Translations under genes and position numbers: made by a program
The notes under the pieces: model-generated
What the model was told of the DNA's origin: nothing
The model's database searches: none
Seen by the model: the letters and a program-made list of their open reading frames with translations, nothing else
From: Cytophagales bacterium
GTDB lineage: Bacteria > Bacteroidota > Bacteroidia > Cytophagales > Cyclobacteriaceae
DNA length: 5,350 nucleotides
Assembly: GCA_020063545.1 (NCBI GenBank)
Contig: JAGUUF010000073.1
Span: 1 to 5,350 of the forward strand
Direction of reading: 5' to 3'
Shown: one piece after another, positions 1-5,350 of the stretch
Layout of the letters: every line of letters begins with the position of its first letter
Position numbering within the stretch: the first letter of the stretch is position 1

Positions 1-647
1 CCCAACGCACCGTGGTGGTGGTGGATATCCTGCGTGCAACCTCTACCATGGTTACTGCTTTGGCTCATGGGGCGGATAGCATCCTTCCGCTGGCTGACCT
101 GGAAACTTGCCGCAAAAAAGGCATAATGGGCTACATCACCTCCGGTGAACGCGATGGCAAAAAGGTTGAGGGCTTCGATAAAGGCAATTCACCGTTCGAA
201 TATATGGGCAGCGATATCCGCGGAAAGAAAATTGCTTTTACCACAACCAACGGTACCCAAGCCATTGAAAAATCGAAAGAAGCAAAAGAAATTGTAATCG
301 GTTCTTTCCTGAACCTTTCATCAGTGGTCAATCATCTGCTGCTGGGCGAAAACAATGTGTTGATTGTTTGTGCAGGCTGGAAGGGCCGCGTTAACCTGGA
401 GGATACGTTGTTTGCCGGGGCCGTGGTAGAAAAACTTAAAGATTACCTGGGCCCGGATTGCGATGCCCCGCTTGCCGCCCGACACCTGTACAACATCGCC
501 AAAGCCGATATGCAAATATTTCTGGGTGAATCCTCGCATGTTAAGCGGCTTAACCAGCTAAACATTCATAAGGATTTTGAATTTTGTCTTACCGCTGACC
601 GGTACAAAATACTTCCCCGAATCATCAATGGCGTTATTGTGGCCTGA
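1..647 (+). CDS. comB: ComB-family 2-phosphosulfolactate phosphatase, 5' end cut by window edge
   Basis: The family hydrolyses 2-phosphosulfolactate to sulfolactate and phosphate, a Mg-dependent step known from coenzyme M synthesis in methanogens. Its role in non-methanogenic bacteria is less clear. The frame is open from base 3, so the GTG at 12 is an internal valine codon and the true start lies upstream. About 214 residues are visible; bacterial ComB proteins are usually around 230 to 245, so only a short N-terminal piece is missing. Family signatures seen in order are VDILRATST near the visible N-terminus, TSGERDGKKVEGFDKGNSP, the TTTNGT stretch and CAGWKGRVNLEDTLFAG, which carries the usual Glu-Asp pair. 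The gene stops with TGA at 645-647, converging on the amidohydrolase gene with 9 bases between. No comA or comC homologue is in view, so the pathway cannot be judged from context. The family call is firm; the physiological role is not. Confidence 0.9.
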   Translation, partial: QRTVVVVDILRATSTMVTALAHGADSILPLADLETCRKKGIMGYITSGERDGKKVEGFDKGNSPFEYMGSDIRGKKIAFTTTNGTQAIEKSKEAKEIVIGSFLNLSSVVNHLLLGENNVLIVCAGWKGRVNLEDTLFAGAVVEKLKDYLGPDCDAPLAARHLYNIAKADMQIFLGESSHVKRLNQLNIHKDFEFCLTADRYKILPRIINGVIVA

Positions 648-656
648 ATGCAGCGC

Positions 657-2300
657 TCATTTCTTTTCAAAAACCGGCTTCCCGCCCACCACCGTTCTCA
701 ACACACTCACCTTCCTGATTTCTGAGGGTTCAATTTCAGTGATATCCCGTTCAAGGATTACATAATCCGCCAGTTTACCGGGCTGCAGCGAACCTTTTAT
801 CCCTTCCTCAAAGCTGGCAAAAGCCGCGTTTATGGTGTACGCTTTTAAGGCCTCTTCAACTGTAATTTTTTGTTCGGGTATCCACCCGTCCGGATTTTTA
901 TCATCCAGTGTTCTGCGGGTAACTGCTGCGTAAATCCCTTCGAGTGGCGTGGGCGGAGCTACGAACCAATCGCTTCCAAATGCCAGCCTGGCATCGGCAT
1001 CAAGCAAGGCGCGGAACGCATAGGTGGTTTTACAACGTTCAAGCCCGATTATCTTTTCGGCCCACCGGCCATCATCGATAGCGTGATAGGGCTGCATACT
1101 CGGAATTACGTTAAGCCGGGCAAACCGCGGGATATCGTTGGGGTGAATGTGTTGGGCATGCTCTACGCGAAACCGTCTGTCGCGCTCGCCATTTTCTTTT
1201 GCAACGCGCTCGTAAATATTCAGTAAAGTATGGATGGCTTTATCGCCAATGGCGTGTGTCATTACCTGAAGCCCGGCACTGTCGGCTGATTTTATCCTGC
1301 GGTATAATTCTGCTTCGCTGATAACAAAAAAGCCGGCATCACCCTTACTATCGGTAAAGGGCTCGAAGAAGGCTGCTGTATGCGACCCCAGCGAACCGTC
1401 AACAAATTCCTTCAACCCGCCAATGCGCAGCCACTTATCGCCACGGCCCTGTGCTTTAATTTTTTCATTCAGTGTTTTCCAGTTAGCCAGGCTCATGCCG
1501 GCATAAATTCTTGTTTTCATGGTGCCGGCAACGCGTGCACGTTCAAAAACTGTCAGGTATCCGCTCATGTTGTGGGCCGAAGTAACTCCGCGTTCGGCAA
1601 CATAATTCATAGCTGCCTGCAGTGCGGCATCTTCCTGTTCAATGGTAGGTGCGGGAACTTTCTCATACATCATGTTCATGGCATTGTCTTTAAAAATTCC
1701 GGTAAGCCGCCCTTTTTTGTCGCGCACAATGGTTCCGCCCGGTACATCGTTCACCTTGTCGGAAATACCGGCTGCTTTAAGTGCTGCCGTGTTGGCAAGG
1801 CACATGTGGCCGTCAAGCCGGTTTATCCATACCGGGTTATCGGGTGTTACGGCATCAATCCAGTCGCGCGTGGGCAATTCACCACCCCAGTTTTCATGGT
1901 CCCAGTCGCCATTTAAAATCCAGGTGCCTTTGGGTTGCGATTGGGCAAAATCGGCAATGCGTTTGATAAACTCATCCTTTGATTTTGCATCGCGCAATTG
2001 CACCGATGCCAGCGCAAAACCGCCATCCACAAAGTGCGTGTGGCAGTCGATAAAGCCGGGCACAATCAGGTTACCGGGTTCAGCCTCGGTAACGCGGGTT
2101 TCCTTTCCTACCCACTTTTCAATTTCTTGTCGTGATCCAACGGCCACAACCGAGTCGCCAACAATAGCAAACCCTTCTGCCCAGGGTTGGGCAACGTTTG
2201 CCGTCCAGGTTTTTCCAAATACCACTTGATCGGCTACCGGGTGTTGTTTGCACGAAGCCAGTAAGCCGATGACGGATAGAATGAGGATGATCTTTTTCAT
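657..2300 (-). CDS. YtcJ-type amidohydrolase (Amidohydro_3 family), predicted lipoprotein
   Basis: This is a metal-dependent hydrolase of the amidohydrolase superfamily, in the YtcJ / N-substituted formamide deformylase branch. The substrate cannot be told from sequence. The 547 residues match the usual length of about 540 to 600. The N-terminus is a lipoprotein signal: two lysines, a hydrophobic run and the lipobox LASC with Cys17, so the mature protein should be anchored in the envelope. Metal-site motifs are present: FIDCHTHF (His87, His89), LKEFVDGSLGS (Lys297, the position of the bridging carboxylated lysine in relatives), THAIGD (His349), RVEHAQ (His381) and FGSDW (Asp444). The C-terminal GSLQPGKLADYVIL is the standard return to the small beta domain. 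The ATG at 2300 shares a 4-base ATGA overlap with the stop of the mazG-like gene, suggesting translational coupling. It is the last gene of the minus-strand run. Confidence 0.93.
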   Translation of the reverse strand: MKKIILILSVIGLLASCKQHPVADQVVFGKTWTANVAQPWAEGFAIVGDSVVAVGSRQEIEKWVGKETRVTEAEPGNLIVPGFIDCHTHFVDGGFALASVQLRDAKSKDEFIKRIADFAQSQPKGTWILNGDWDHENWGGELPTRDWIDAVTPDNPVWINRLDGHMCLANTAALKAAGISDKVNDVPGGTIVRDKKGRLTGIFKDNAMNMMYEKVPAPTIEQEDAALQAAMNYVAERGVTSAHNMSGYLTVFERARVAGTMKTRIYAGMSLANWKTLNEKIKAQGRGDKWLRIGGLKEFVDGSLGSHTAAFFEPFTDSKGDAGFFVISEAELYRRIKSADSAGLQVMTHAIGDKAIHTLLNIYERVAKENGERDRRFRVEHAQHIHPNDIPRFARLNVIPSMQPYHAIDDGRWAEKIIGLERCKTTYAFRALLDADARLAFGSDWFVAPPTPLEGIYAAVTRRTLDDKNPDGWIPEQKITVEEALKAYTINAAFASFEEGIKGSLQPGKLADYVILERDITEIEPSEIRKVSVLRTVVGGKPVFEKK

Positions 2301-2623
2301 CTGAGTTTGGGATTAGTTTGGTGACGCTGCTGGTCGCGATTGGTTTTCTTTTCCAGGTTTTTCTGAAAAGCCAAAGCTAAATCTACACCGGTTTGATTGG
2401 CCAGGCAAATAAGCACCCAGAGTACATCGGCCATTTCATCGGCAAGATCCATTTCTTTATCCTTTTCCTTTTCGGATTGTTCACCGTACCTGCGCGCCAT
2501 AATCCGGGCCAGTTCGCCCACTTCTTCGGTTAATATGGCCATATTGGTGAGTTCGTTGAAGTACCGAACGCCATGTTTTTTAATCCAGTTGTCAACCTGG
2601 TGCTGGGCTTGTTGCAGTGTCAT
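2297..2623 (-). CDS. MazG-like nucleotide pyrophosphohydrolase
   Basis: Small single-domain all-alpha NTP pyrophosphohydrolase of the MazG superfamily. Such enzymes hydrolyse (d)NTPs to the monophosphate and pyrophosphate and are thought to clear non-canonical nucleotides; the preferred nucleotide here is unknown. The 108 residues carry the complete Mg-binding motif: Glu33, Glu34 and Glu37 (TEEVGE), then Glu63 and Asp66 (DEMADVLW), with 25 residues between the halves. The tail KKTNRDQQRH followed by NPKL resembles that of many Bacteroidota relatives. It is a one-domain protein, not the two-domain E. coli MazG, so I do not give it the symbol mazG. The ATG at 2623 lies 5 bases after the toxin stop and has no Shine-Dalgarno sequence. 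Its TGA overlaps the start of the amidohydrolase. From memory, Bacteroidota often have this gene directly after dtd; here four genes lie between them. Confidence 0.92.
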   Translation of the reverse strand: MTLQQAQHQVDNWIKKHGVRYFNELTNMAILTEEVGELARIMARRYGEQSEKEKDKEMDLADEMADVLWVLICLANQTGVDLALAFQKNLEKKTNRDQQRHQTNPKLR

Positions 2624-2628
2624 ATATT

Positions 2629-2961
2629 TTAGTGAATTTCAAGAATCCCTATATCGGTATCGTTCTCCATCGACTTTATTTCCTGGAAATAACGCTGAAG
2701 TGTTTGTAAAACATTAGTTGTTGAAGTATTACCCATGCGTAACCAGACAATCTTCGGAGGAAATCCAAGTATGGATTGAATTTCCTGGAAATCCTCATCG
2801 AAAGTCACGATTGTGTACGCATGCTTTTTTGCGTATTCGAAGATTAAACGATCGCTACTGATTTTAGGACGGATTGAAGAAATGTGTATGCTGTCCGGGA
2901 AAAATTCAGTAATCCTTTTAACAATTCGAAAGGAAATATTCTCATCAAACAGGAGTTTCAT
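2629..2961 (-). CDS. DUF5615 PIN-like protein, predicted toxin of a type II toxin-antitoxin pair
   Basis: The 110-residue protein has the pattern of the DUF5615 (COG4634) PIN-like family: the start MKLLFDENIS with Asp6 and Glu7, an SSDRLIFEYAKK stretch with Asp37, and IVTFDEDF with Asp55 and Asp57, followed by the late WLRMGN motif. These acidic residues would form the metal-binding nuclease site, and all are present, so it looks intact. The family is predicted to act as an RNase toxin; the target is unknown. It follows the DUF433 antitoxin gene by 10 bases, the usual antitoxin-first order. A hand count over 2641-2940 gives about 37% GC against about 52% for 300 bases of the downstream amidohydrolase gene, which fits recent acquisition. 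Starts at ATG 2959-2961. Confidence 0.9.
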   Translation of the reverse strand: MKLLFDENISFRIVKRITEFFPDSIHISSIRPKISSDRLIFEYAKKHAYTIVTFDEDFQEIQSILGFPPKIVWLRMGNTSTTNVLQTLQRYFQEIKSMENDTDIGILEIH

Positions 2962-2971
2962 GAGAATTTAC

Positions 2972-3196
2972 TTATGTAGTTAGCACCTTTACTTTACGTT
3001 CCTTATCTGCTGCAAATGCCAGGCATGCTAAAATGTGCTCTCGTTTAAGTTGCGGAAAATCAGCCACTATTTCATCATACGTCATACCTGATGCCAACCA
3101 TCCCAAAACATCATACACCGAAATGCGCGTACCCTTAATGCATGGCTTCCCAAACCGCTTATCCGGAGTGATTTCGATGTAATTTTTGTAATTCAT
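2972..3196 (-). CDS. DUF433 family antitoxin
   Basis: A 74-residue protein of the DUF433 (COG2442) family, small helix-turn-helix-type proteins predicted as antitoxins for DUF5615/PIN-like toxins. Diagnostic features are ITPDKRFGKPCIKGTRISV (residues 9-27), then VLGWLASGMTYDEIVADFP and an ILACLAFAADKE helix, matching the family pattern of a beta hairpin with GxPxIxGTRI followed by a winged-helix-like region. I chose the ATG at 3194-3196. An in-frame TTG at 3200-3202 would add two residues (M-I), but it is a rarer codon and adds nothing conserved. The ATG leaves 8 bases to the stop of the upstream dipeptidase gene. It probably binds and neutralises the toxin encoded next, and may repress its own promoter; no clear palindromic operator is visible. 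Confidence 0.9.
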   Translation of the reverse strand: MNYKNYIEITPDKRFGKPCIKGTRISVYDVLGWLASGMTYDEIVADFPQLKREHILACLAFAADKERKVKVLTT

Positions 3197-3199
3197 AAT

Positions 3200-3228
3200 C
3201 AAATCTAATCATTTTCCAGTTGCTCAAA
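3200..3228 (-). promoter_or_regulatory. Possible Bacteroidota-type promoter for the antitoxin-toxin pair
   Basis: On the minus strand, TAGATTTG (plus 3200-3207) is an exact match to the Bacteroidota -7 consensus TAnnTTTG. A TTTG (plus 3225-3228) lies 17 bases upstream, at the short end of the spacing reported for -33 boxes in this phylum. The TA of the -7 box is part of the TAG stop codon of the dipeptidase gene. If the box spans -11 to -4, transcription would begin at about the A of the antitoxin ATG (3196), giving a leaderless message. The region is AT-rich and such short motifs occur by chance, so this is only a candidate. Confidence 0.25.
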
Positions 3229-3879
3229 ATCAATATCCATCACTTCAAACTTCTCCCATCCAACAAAATCAAAGTGCCACCATTCCGAAGCATTTACTTT
3301 AAAGCCGTGCTTTTCCATTACAGAAATAAGCAGTTGCCGGTTTTTACGGATAACCGGATCGTTCACGGGTGTGGACGGCCAGGCCTCTTTCTTAAAAGAA
3401 TCATATTCGGTGGGCATTGGCAGTTCAGTCCCGGTTTTCAGATCAACAATCGTCATATCCAGCGCGCATCCGCGATTATGCCGTGAGCCCTTGTAAGGCG
3501 AAGCCACATACGTAGTGTCGCGGTAGGTCTCGTAAAACTTTACCGTTGCCGCATACGGCCGGTAAGCATCATAGATTTTTATGCCCACTCCCTGCTTTCT
3601 AAAGTCTTCCTGTGCTCTTTTTAAGGCTTCGGCTACGGGCTTTCGTGCATACGCACGGGCAAGGGTATAGATTTTTTCGCCTGTGAAATTATGGATGGTA
3701 GCATAGCGGATATCGAGCACAATGCCCGGAATGAATTTTTCAAGATTAACCAGTTCTTTGTCAGGATTGATTTTTACTTGTGTTTTGTATTGCTCCGTGC
3801 GCATCGGGGTAAGGCCATACCGGTACTGGGCCTGAAGGCTTACAGAAGCAACCAGCATAATAAAAAGAGTACACTTCAC
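3205..3879 (-). CDS. VanX/DdpX-type D-alanyl-D-alanine dipeptidase (peptidase M15D), secreted
   Basis: Zn-dependent dipeptidase that splits D-Ala-D-Ala, either to recycle peptidoglycan-derived dipeptide or, in vancomycin-resistant bacteria, to deplete precursor. The 224 residues begin with a signal peptide (MKCTLFIMLVASVSLQAQ, likely cut near residue 17), so the enzyme should be periplasmic, unlike cytoplasmic VanX. Catalytic features are intact: DAYRP with Arg107 (counterpart of VanX Arg71), SRHNRGCALD with zinc ligands His134 and Asp141, and EWWHFDF with catalytic Glu199 and zinc ligand His202. The spacings 134/141 and 199/202 equal those of VanX His116/Asp123 and Glu181/His184. The start is GTG at 3877-3879, overlapping the macro gene's TGA as GTGA; it gives a proper lysine-plus-hydrophobic signal, whereas the ATG at 3858 would cut it short. 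No vanH or vanA partner is visible, so a recycling role is likelier than resistance. Confidence 0.92.
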   Translation of the reverse strand: MKCTLFIMLVASVSLQAQYRYGLTPMRTEQYKTQVKINPDKELVNLEKFIPGIVLDIRYATIHNFTGEKIYTLARAYARKPVAEALKRAQEDFRKQGVGIKIYDAYRPYAATVKFYETYRDTTYVASPYKGSRHNRGCALDMTIVDLKTGTELPMPTEYDSFKKEAWPSTPVNDPVIRKNRQLLISVMEKHGFKVNASEWWHFDFVGWEKFEVMDIDFEQLEND

Positions 3880-4382
3880 ACGTGCAGCAGCTTTTTATAA
3901 AGTTCATAATTATCGGAATCAAAACAACAGAAGGTTATGCACCGGATAGTTTCGTTATTGCTAAGAAAGGAGTTTACTGCGTTTACGGCTATGGTTGCGG
4001 CCATTTCCTTCGGGAAACCGTAAATGCCTGTGCTGATGTTGGGGAAAGCGATCGTTTTTATATGGTATGCCACGGCCAACTCAAGACTTTTCCGATATGC
4101 GCTTGCCAGCAATTCCGGTTCATTCCGGCCTCCGCCCTGCCACACCGGGCCCACTGCGTGAATAACATAATGTGCTTTCAGGTTTCCTGCTGTTGTTATT
4201 ACAGCCTGGCCTGTAGCACATAGCCCGATGCGTGTGCATTCCTCAGCCATTTGTGGCCCTGCGGCACGGTGAATAGCCCCGCATACTCCTCCACCGGGTA
4301 AAAGCAATTCATTGGCAGCATTCACGATGGCCTCCGCATCAAGCCGGGTGATATCGCCCTGAACCAAGGCTATCCGGTTCAT
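3876..4382 (-). CDS. MacroD/YmdB-type macro domain protein (O-acetyl-ADP-ribose deacetylase-like)
   Basis: A stand-alone macro domain of 168 residues, close in length and sequence pattern to E. coli YmdB, which hydrolyses O-acetyl-ADP-ribose and can remove ADP-ribose from acidic residues. Seen are VQGDIT (Asp10, adenine contact), IVNAANELL (Asn24, matching YmdB Asn25), the GGGVCGAIHRAAGP loop, VIHAVGPVW and the phosphate-binding loop NISTGIYGFP (residues 115-124). At the position of YmdB catalytic Asp35 it has Cys34 (TGC at plus 4281-4283). Going from TGC to an Asp codon needs two base changes, so a single read error is unlikely. Activity may be altered, or the protein may be mainly an ADP-ribose binder. 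The ATG at 4382 overlaps the dtd stop as ATGA, and its own TGA overlaps the dipeptidase start, suggesting translational coupling on both sides. Confidence 0.93.
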   Translation of the reverse strand: MNRIALVQGDITRLDAEAIVNAANELLLPGGGVCGAIHRAAGPQMAEECTRIGLCATGQAVITTAGNLKAHYVIHAVGPVWQGGGRNEPELLASAYRKSLELAVAYHIKTIAFPNISTGIYGFPKEMAATIAVNAVNSFLSNNETIRCITFCCFDSDNYELYKKLLHV

Positions 4383-4831
4383 ACCTTATTTTTGGTGTCG
4401 ATAAGTATCGTTACCGGTCCATCATTAACCAGGGCAACTTTCATGTCGGCTCCAAACTCACCGGTCTTAACCGGCTTCTCTAAAACTGCTTCAAGCGCAC
4501 GCACAAACTTTTCATACAGGGGTATCGCCACATCCGGTTTGGCGGCTTTGATGTAAGAAGGACGGTTACCCTTTTTTGTGCTGGCGTGCAAGGTAAACTG
4601 GCTTATTACAAGAATATCACCTCCTGCATCTTTTATACTTACGTTCATCACACCATCGGCATCATTAAAAATGCGCAGGTTCACTATCTTGCTGCCCAGC
4701 CAGTCAATGTCTTCCCGGGTGTCGGCATCCTCAATACCCACCAGCACCAGCAACCCGTTTTCAATGGCTGATTTCGTTACACCGTTAATGGTTACAGAAG
4801 CTGACGACACGCGTTGAACGACTGCTATCAT
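4379..4831 (-). CDS. dtd: D-aminoacyl-tRNA deacylase
   Basis: Cytoplasmic proofreading enzyme that frees D-amino acids (and glycine mischarged on tRNA-Ala) from tRNA, keeping them out of translation. The protein has 150 residues, the full usual length, and begins with the family signature MIAVVQRVSSASV. The two active-site motifs are intact: SQFTL at 77-81 and NDGPVT at 136-141, the latter containing the Gly138-Pro139 pair that gives the enzyme its chiral selectivity. GEFGADM (124-130) is also typical. The ATG at 4831 lies 5 bases after the oxidoreductase stop with no Shine-Dalgarno sequence. Its TGA overlaps the ATG of the macro gene. The identification is secure. Confidence 0.97.
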   Translation of the reverse strand: MIAVVQRVSSASVTINGVTKSAIENGLLVLVGIEDADTREDIDWLGSKIVNLRIFNDADGVMNVSIKDAGGDILVISQFTLHASTKKGNRPSYIKAAKPDVAIPLYEKFVRALEAVLEKPVKTGEFGADMKVALVNDGPVTILIDTKNKV

Positions 4832-4836
4832 GGCAA

Positions 4837-5350
4837 TTAATACGACTGAAGTTCGTTCGATTCATGGATGAAAATACCCGCCCGGCTTTGGTTAGCAAAA
4901 GCAACCATGGCGCGGGCAACCTTTATGGCTTCAATGGCTTTGTACTTTCGGGGAATCATCCAGCCGAAAAGTTTATAGAAAAGTTTGGCCGCATCCTCGC
5001 CTGCGCGGCTCTCATTGCGCGCACCCAACAGCAGCGAAGGCCTGAGAATGTGCAGTGAACTAAATCCGATGTTCTTAACTGCCTCTTCCGTTTCGCCCTT
5101 TACTCTATTGTAAAAAATGCGTGAATGGCGATCAGCGCCCAATGCCGTTACAATTAAGTACGACTGTGCGCCAAGGTTGCGGGTAAGTTTGGCCAACTCA
5201 ACCGGGTATTCAAAATCTACTTTACGGAAAGCCCCTTCCGAACCTGCCGTGCGGATTGTGGTGCCAAGGCAGCAAAACACATCATCGGCTTTAAGGGCCT
5301 GGTAATTTTCGCTCAGGCGATCAAAATCCAAAACCAGGTTTTGTAATTTC
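4837..5350 (-). CDS. HTATIP2-like NAD(P)-binding oxidoreductase (atypical SDR), N-terminus cut by window edge
   Basis: Rossmann-fold protein resembling the bacterial relatives of HTATIP2/TIP30, atypical short-chain dehydrogenases of unknown substrate. The frame stays open to the right edge; the TTG at 5331 is internal (leucine in KLQNLVLDFDRL), so the true start and the N-terminal glycine-rich dinucleotide loop lie outside the window. Visible hallmarks are DVFCCLGTTIRTAGS, AFRKVDFEYPVELAKL, VTALGAD, IFYNRVKGE with the YxxxK pair of SDR enzymes, and LHILRPSLLLG. About 171 residues are visible; relatives are around 210 to 220, so some 40 to 50 are missing. It ends with TAA at 4837-4839, five bases before the dtd start, and is the most upstream visible gene of the minus-strand run. 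Whether it belongs to the same transcript as dtd is inferred from spacing only. Confidence 0.85.
   Translation of the reverse strand, partial: KLQNLVLDFDRLSENYQALKADDVFCCLGTTIRTAGSEGAFRKVDFEYPVELAKLTRNLGAQSYLIVTALGADRHSRIFYNRVKGETEEAVKNIGFSSLHILRPSLLLGARNESRAGEDAAKLFYKLFGWMIPRKYKAIEAIKVARAMVAFANQSRAGIFIHESNELQSY

Noticed and set aside
640..700. Possible bidirectional terminator between the convergent genes.
   Set aside because: The gap is only 9 bases, and I found no stem of more than about 6 bases (AGCGCT at 652-657) and no following T-run.
1380..2229. Long plus-strand open frames of 178 and 195 codons opposite the amidohydrolase gene.
   Set aside because: They lie wholly antisense to a gene with intact family motifs, show no recognisable domain, and have low-complexity, Cys/His- or Ser/Pro-rich composition as expected of shadow frames.
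2372..2379. A second exact minus-strand TAnnTTTG match (TAGCTTTG).
   Set aside because: It lies inside the mazG-like coding region and the nearest upstream TTTG is about 26 bases away, beyond the accepted spacing; a few such matches are expected by chance in a window this size.
3200..3202. TTG as the start codon of the DUF433 antitoxin.
   Set aside because: An ATG two codons downstream is in frame, and the extra residues are not part of the conserved family region.
3205..3879. Part of a glycopeptide resistance cluster.
   Set aside because: No vanH, vanA-type ligase, or vanR/vanS gene is present in the window, and the protein has an export signal.
3882..4223. Plus-strand open frame of 113 codons opposite the macro domain gene.
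   Set aside because: Antisense shadow of a confidently identified gene; the translation is Cys-rich and matches no family I know.
5329..5331. TTG as the start codon of the HTATIP2-like gene.
   Set aside because: The frame remains open upstream with sequence that continues the family pattern, and the nucleotide-binding N-terminus would be missing, so the gene runs past the window edge.

Overview
The window looks like ordinary chromosome from a member of the Bacteroidota. Supporting signs are the lack of Shine-Dalgarno sequences at almost every start, gene products of Bacteroidota flavour, and a lipoprotein and a signal peptide (ending in LQAQ) typical of the phylum. A Cytophagales-like lineage is plausible, but this is only an impression. 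GC is about 52% in a hand count of 300 bases of the amidohydrolase gene and about 37% in 300 bases of the PIN-like toxin gene.

Layout: one plus-strand gene enters from the left edge, the 3' part of a ComB-family 2-phosphosulfolactate phosphatase (to 647). It converges, with a 9-base gap, on a run of eight minus-strand genes filling the rest of the window. In the direction of transcription (right to left) these are: an HTATIP2-like NAD(P)-binding oxidoreductase (cut by the right edge), D-aminoacyl-tRNA deacylase (dtd), a MacroD/YmdB-type macro domain protein, a secreted VanX-type D-Ala-D-Ala dipeptidase, a DUF433 antitoxin, a DUF5615 PIN-like toxin, a MazG-like nucleotide pyrophosphohydrolase and a lipoprotein amidohydrolase of the YtcJ type. 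Junctions are 4-base overlaps (three) or gaps of 5 to 10 bases (four), so the run is probably one operon.

Several products clean up or recycle metabolites: Dtd removes D-amino acids from tRNA, the macro protein family hydrolyses ADP-ribose esters, the VanX-type enzyme cleaves D-Ala-D-Ala, and MazG enzymes hydrolyse (d)NTPs. A joint housekeeping role is an inference. The DUF433/DUF5615 pair is the one accessory-looking element; its toxin gene is AT-rich and a possible promoter of its own lies in front of the antitoxin. The most notable protein-level oddity is a cysteine where the E. coli YmdB catalytic aspartate sits in the macro domain.

I see no tRNA, rRNA, CRISPR array, insertion sequence, riboswitch or convincing terminator, and no intergenic stretch longer than 10 bases. 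I do not see a clearly new biological system here.
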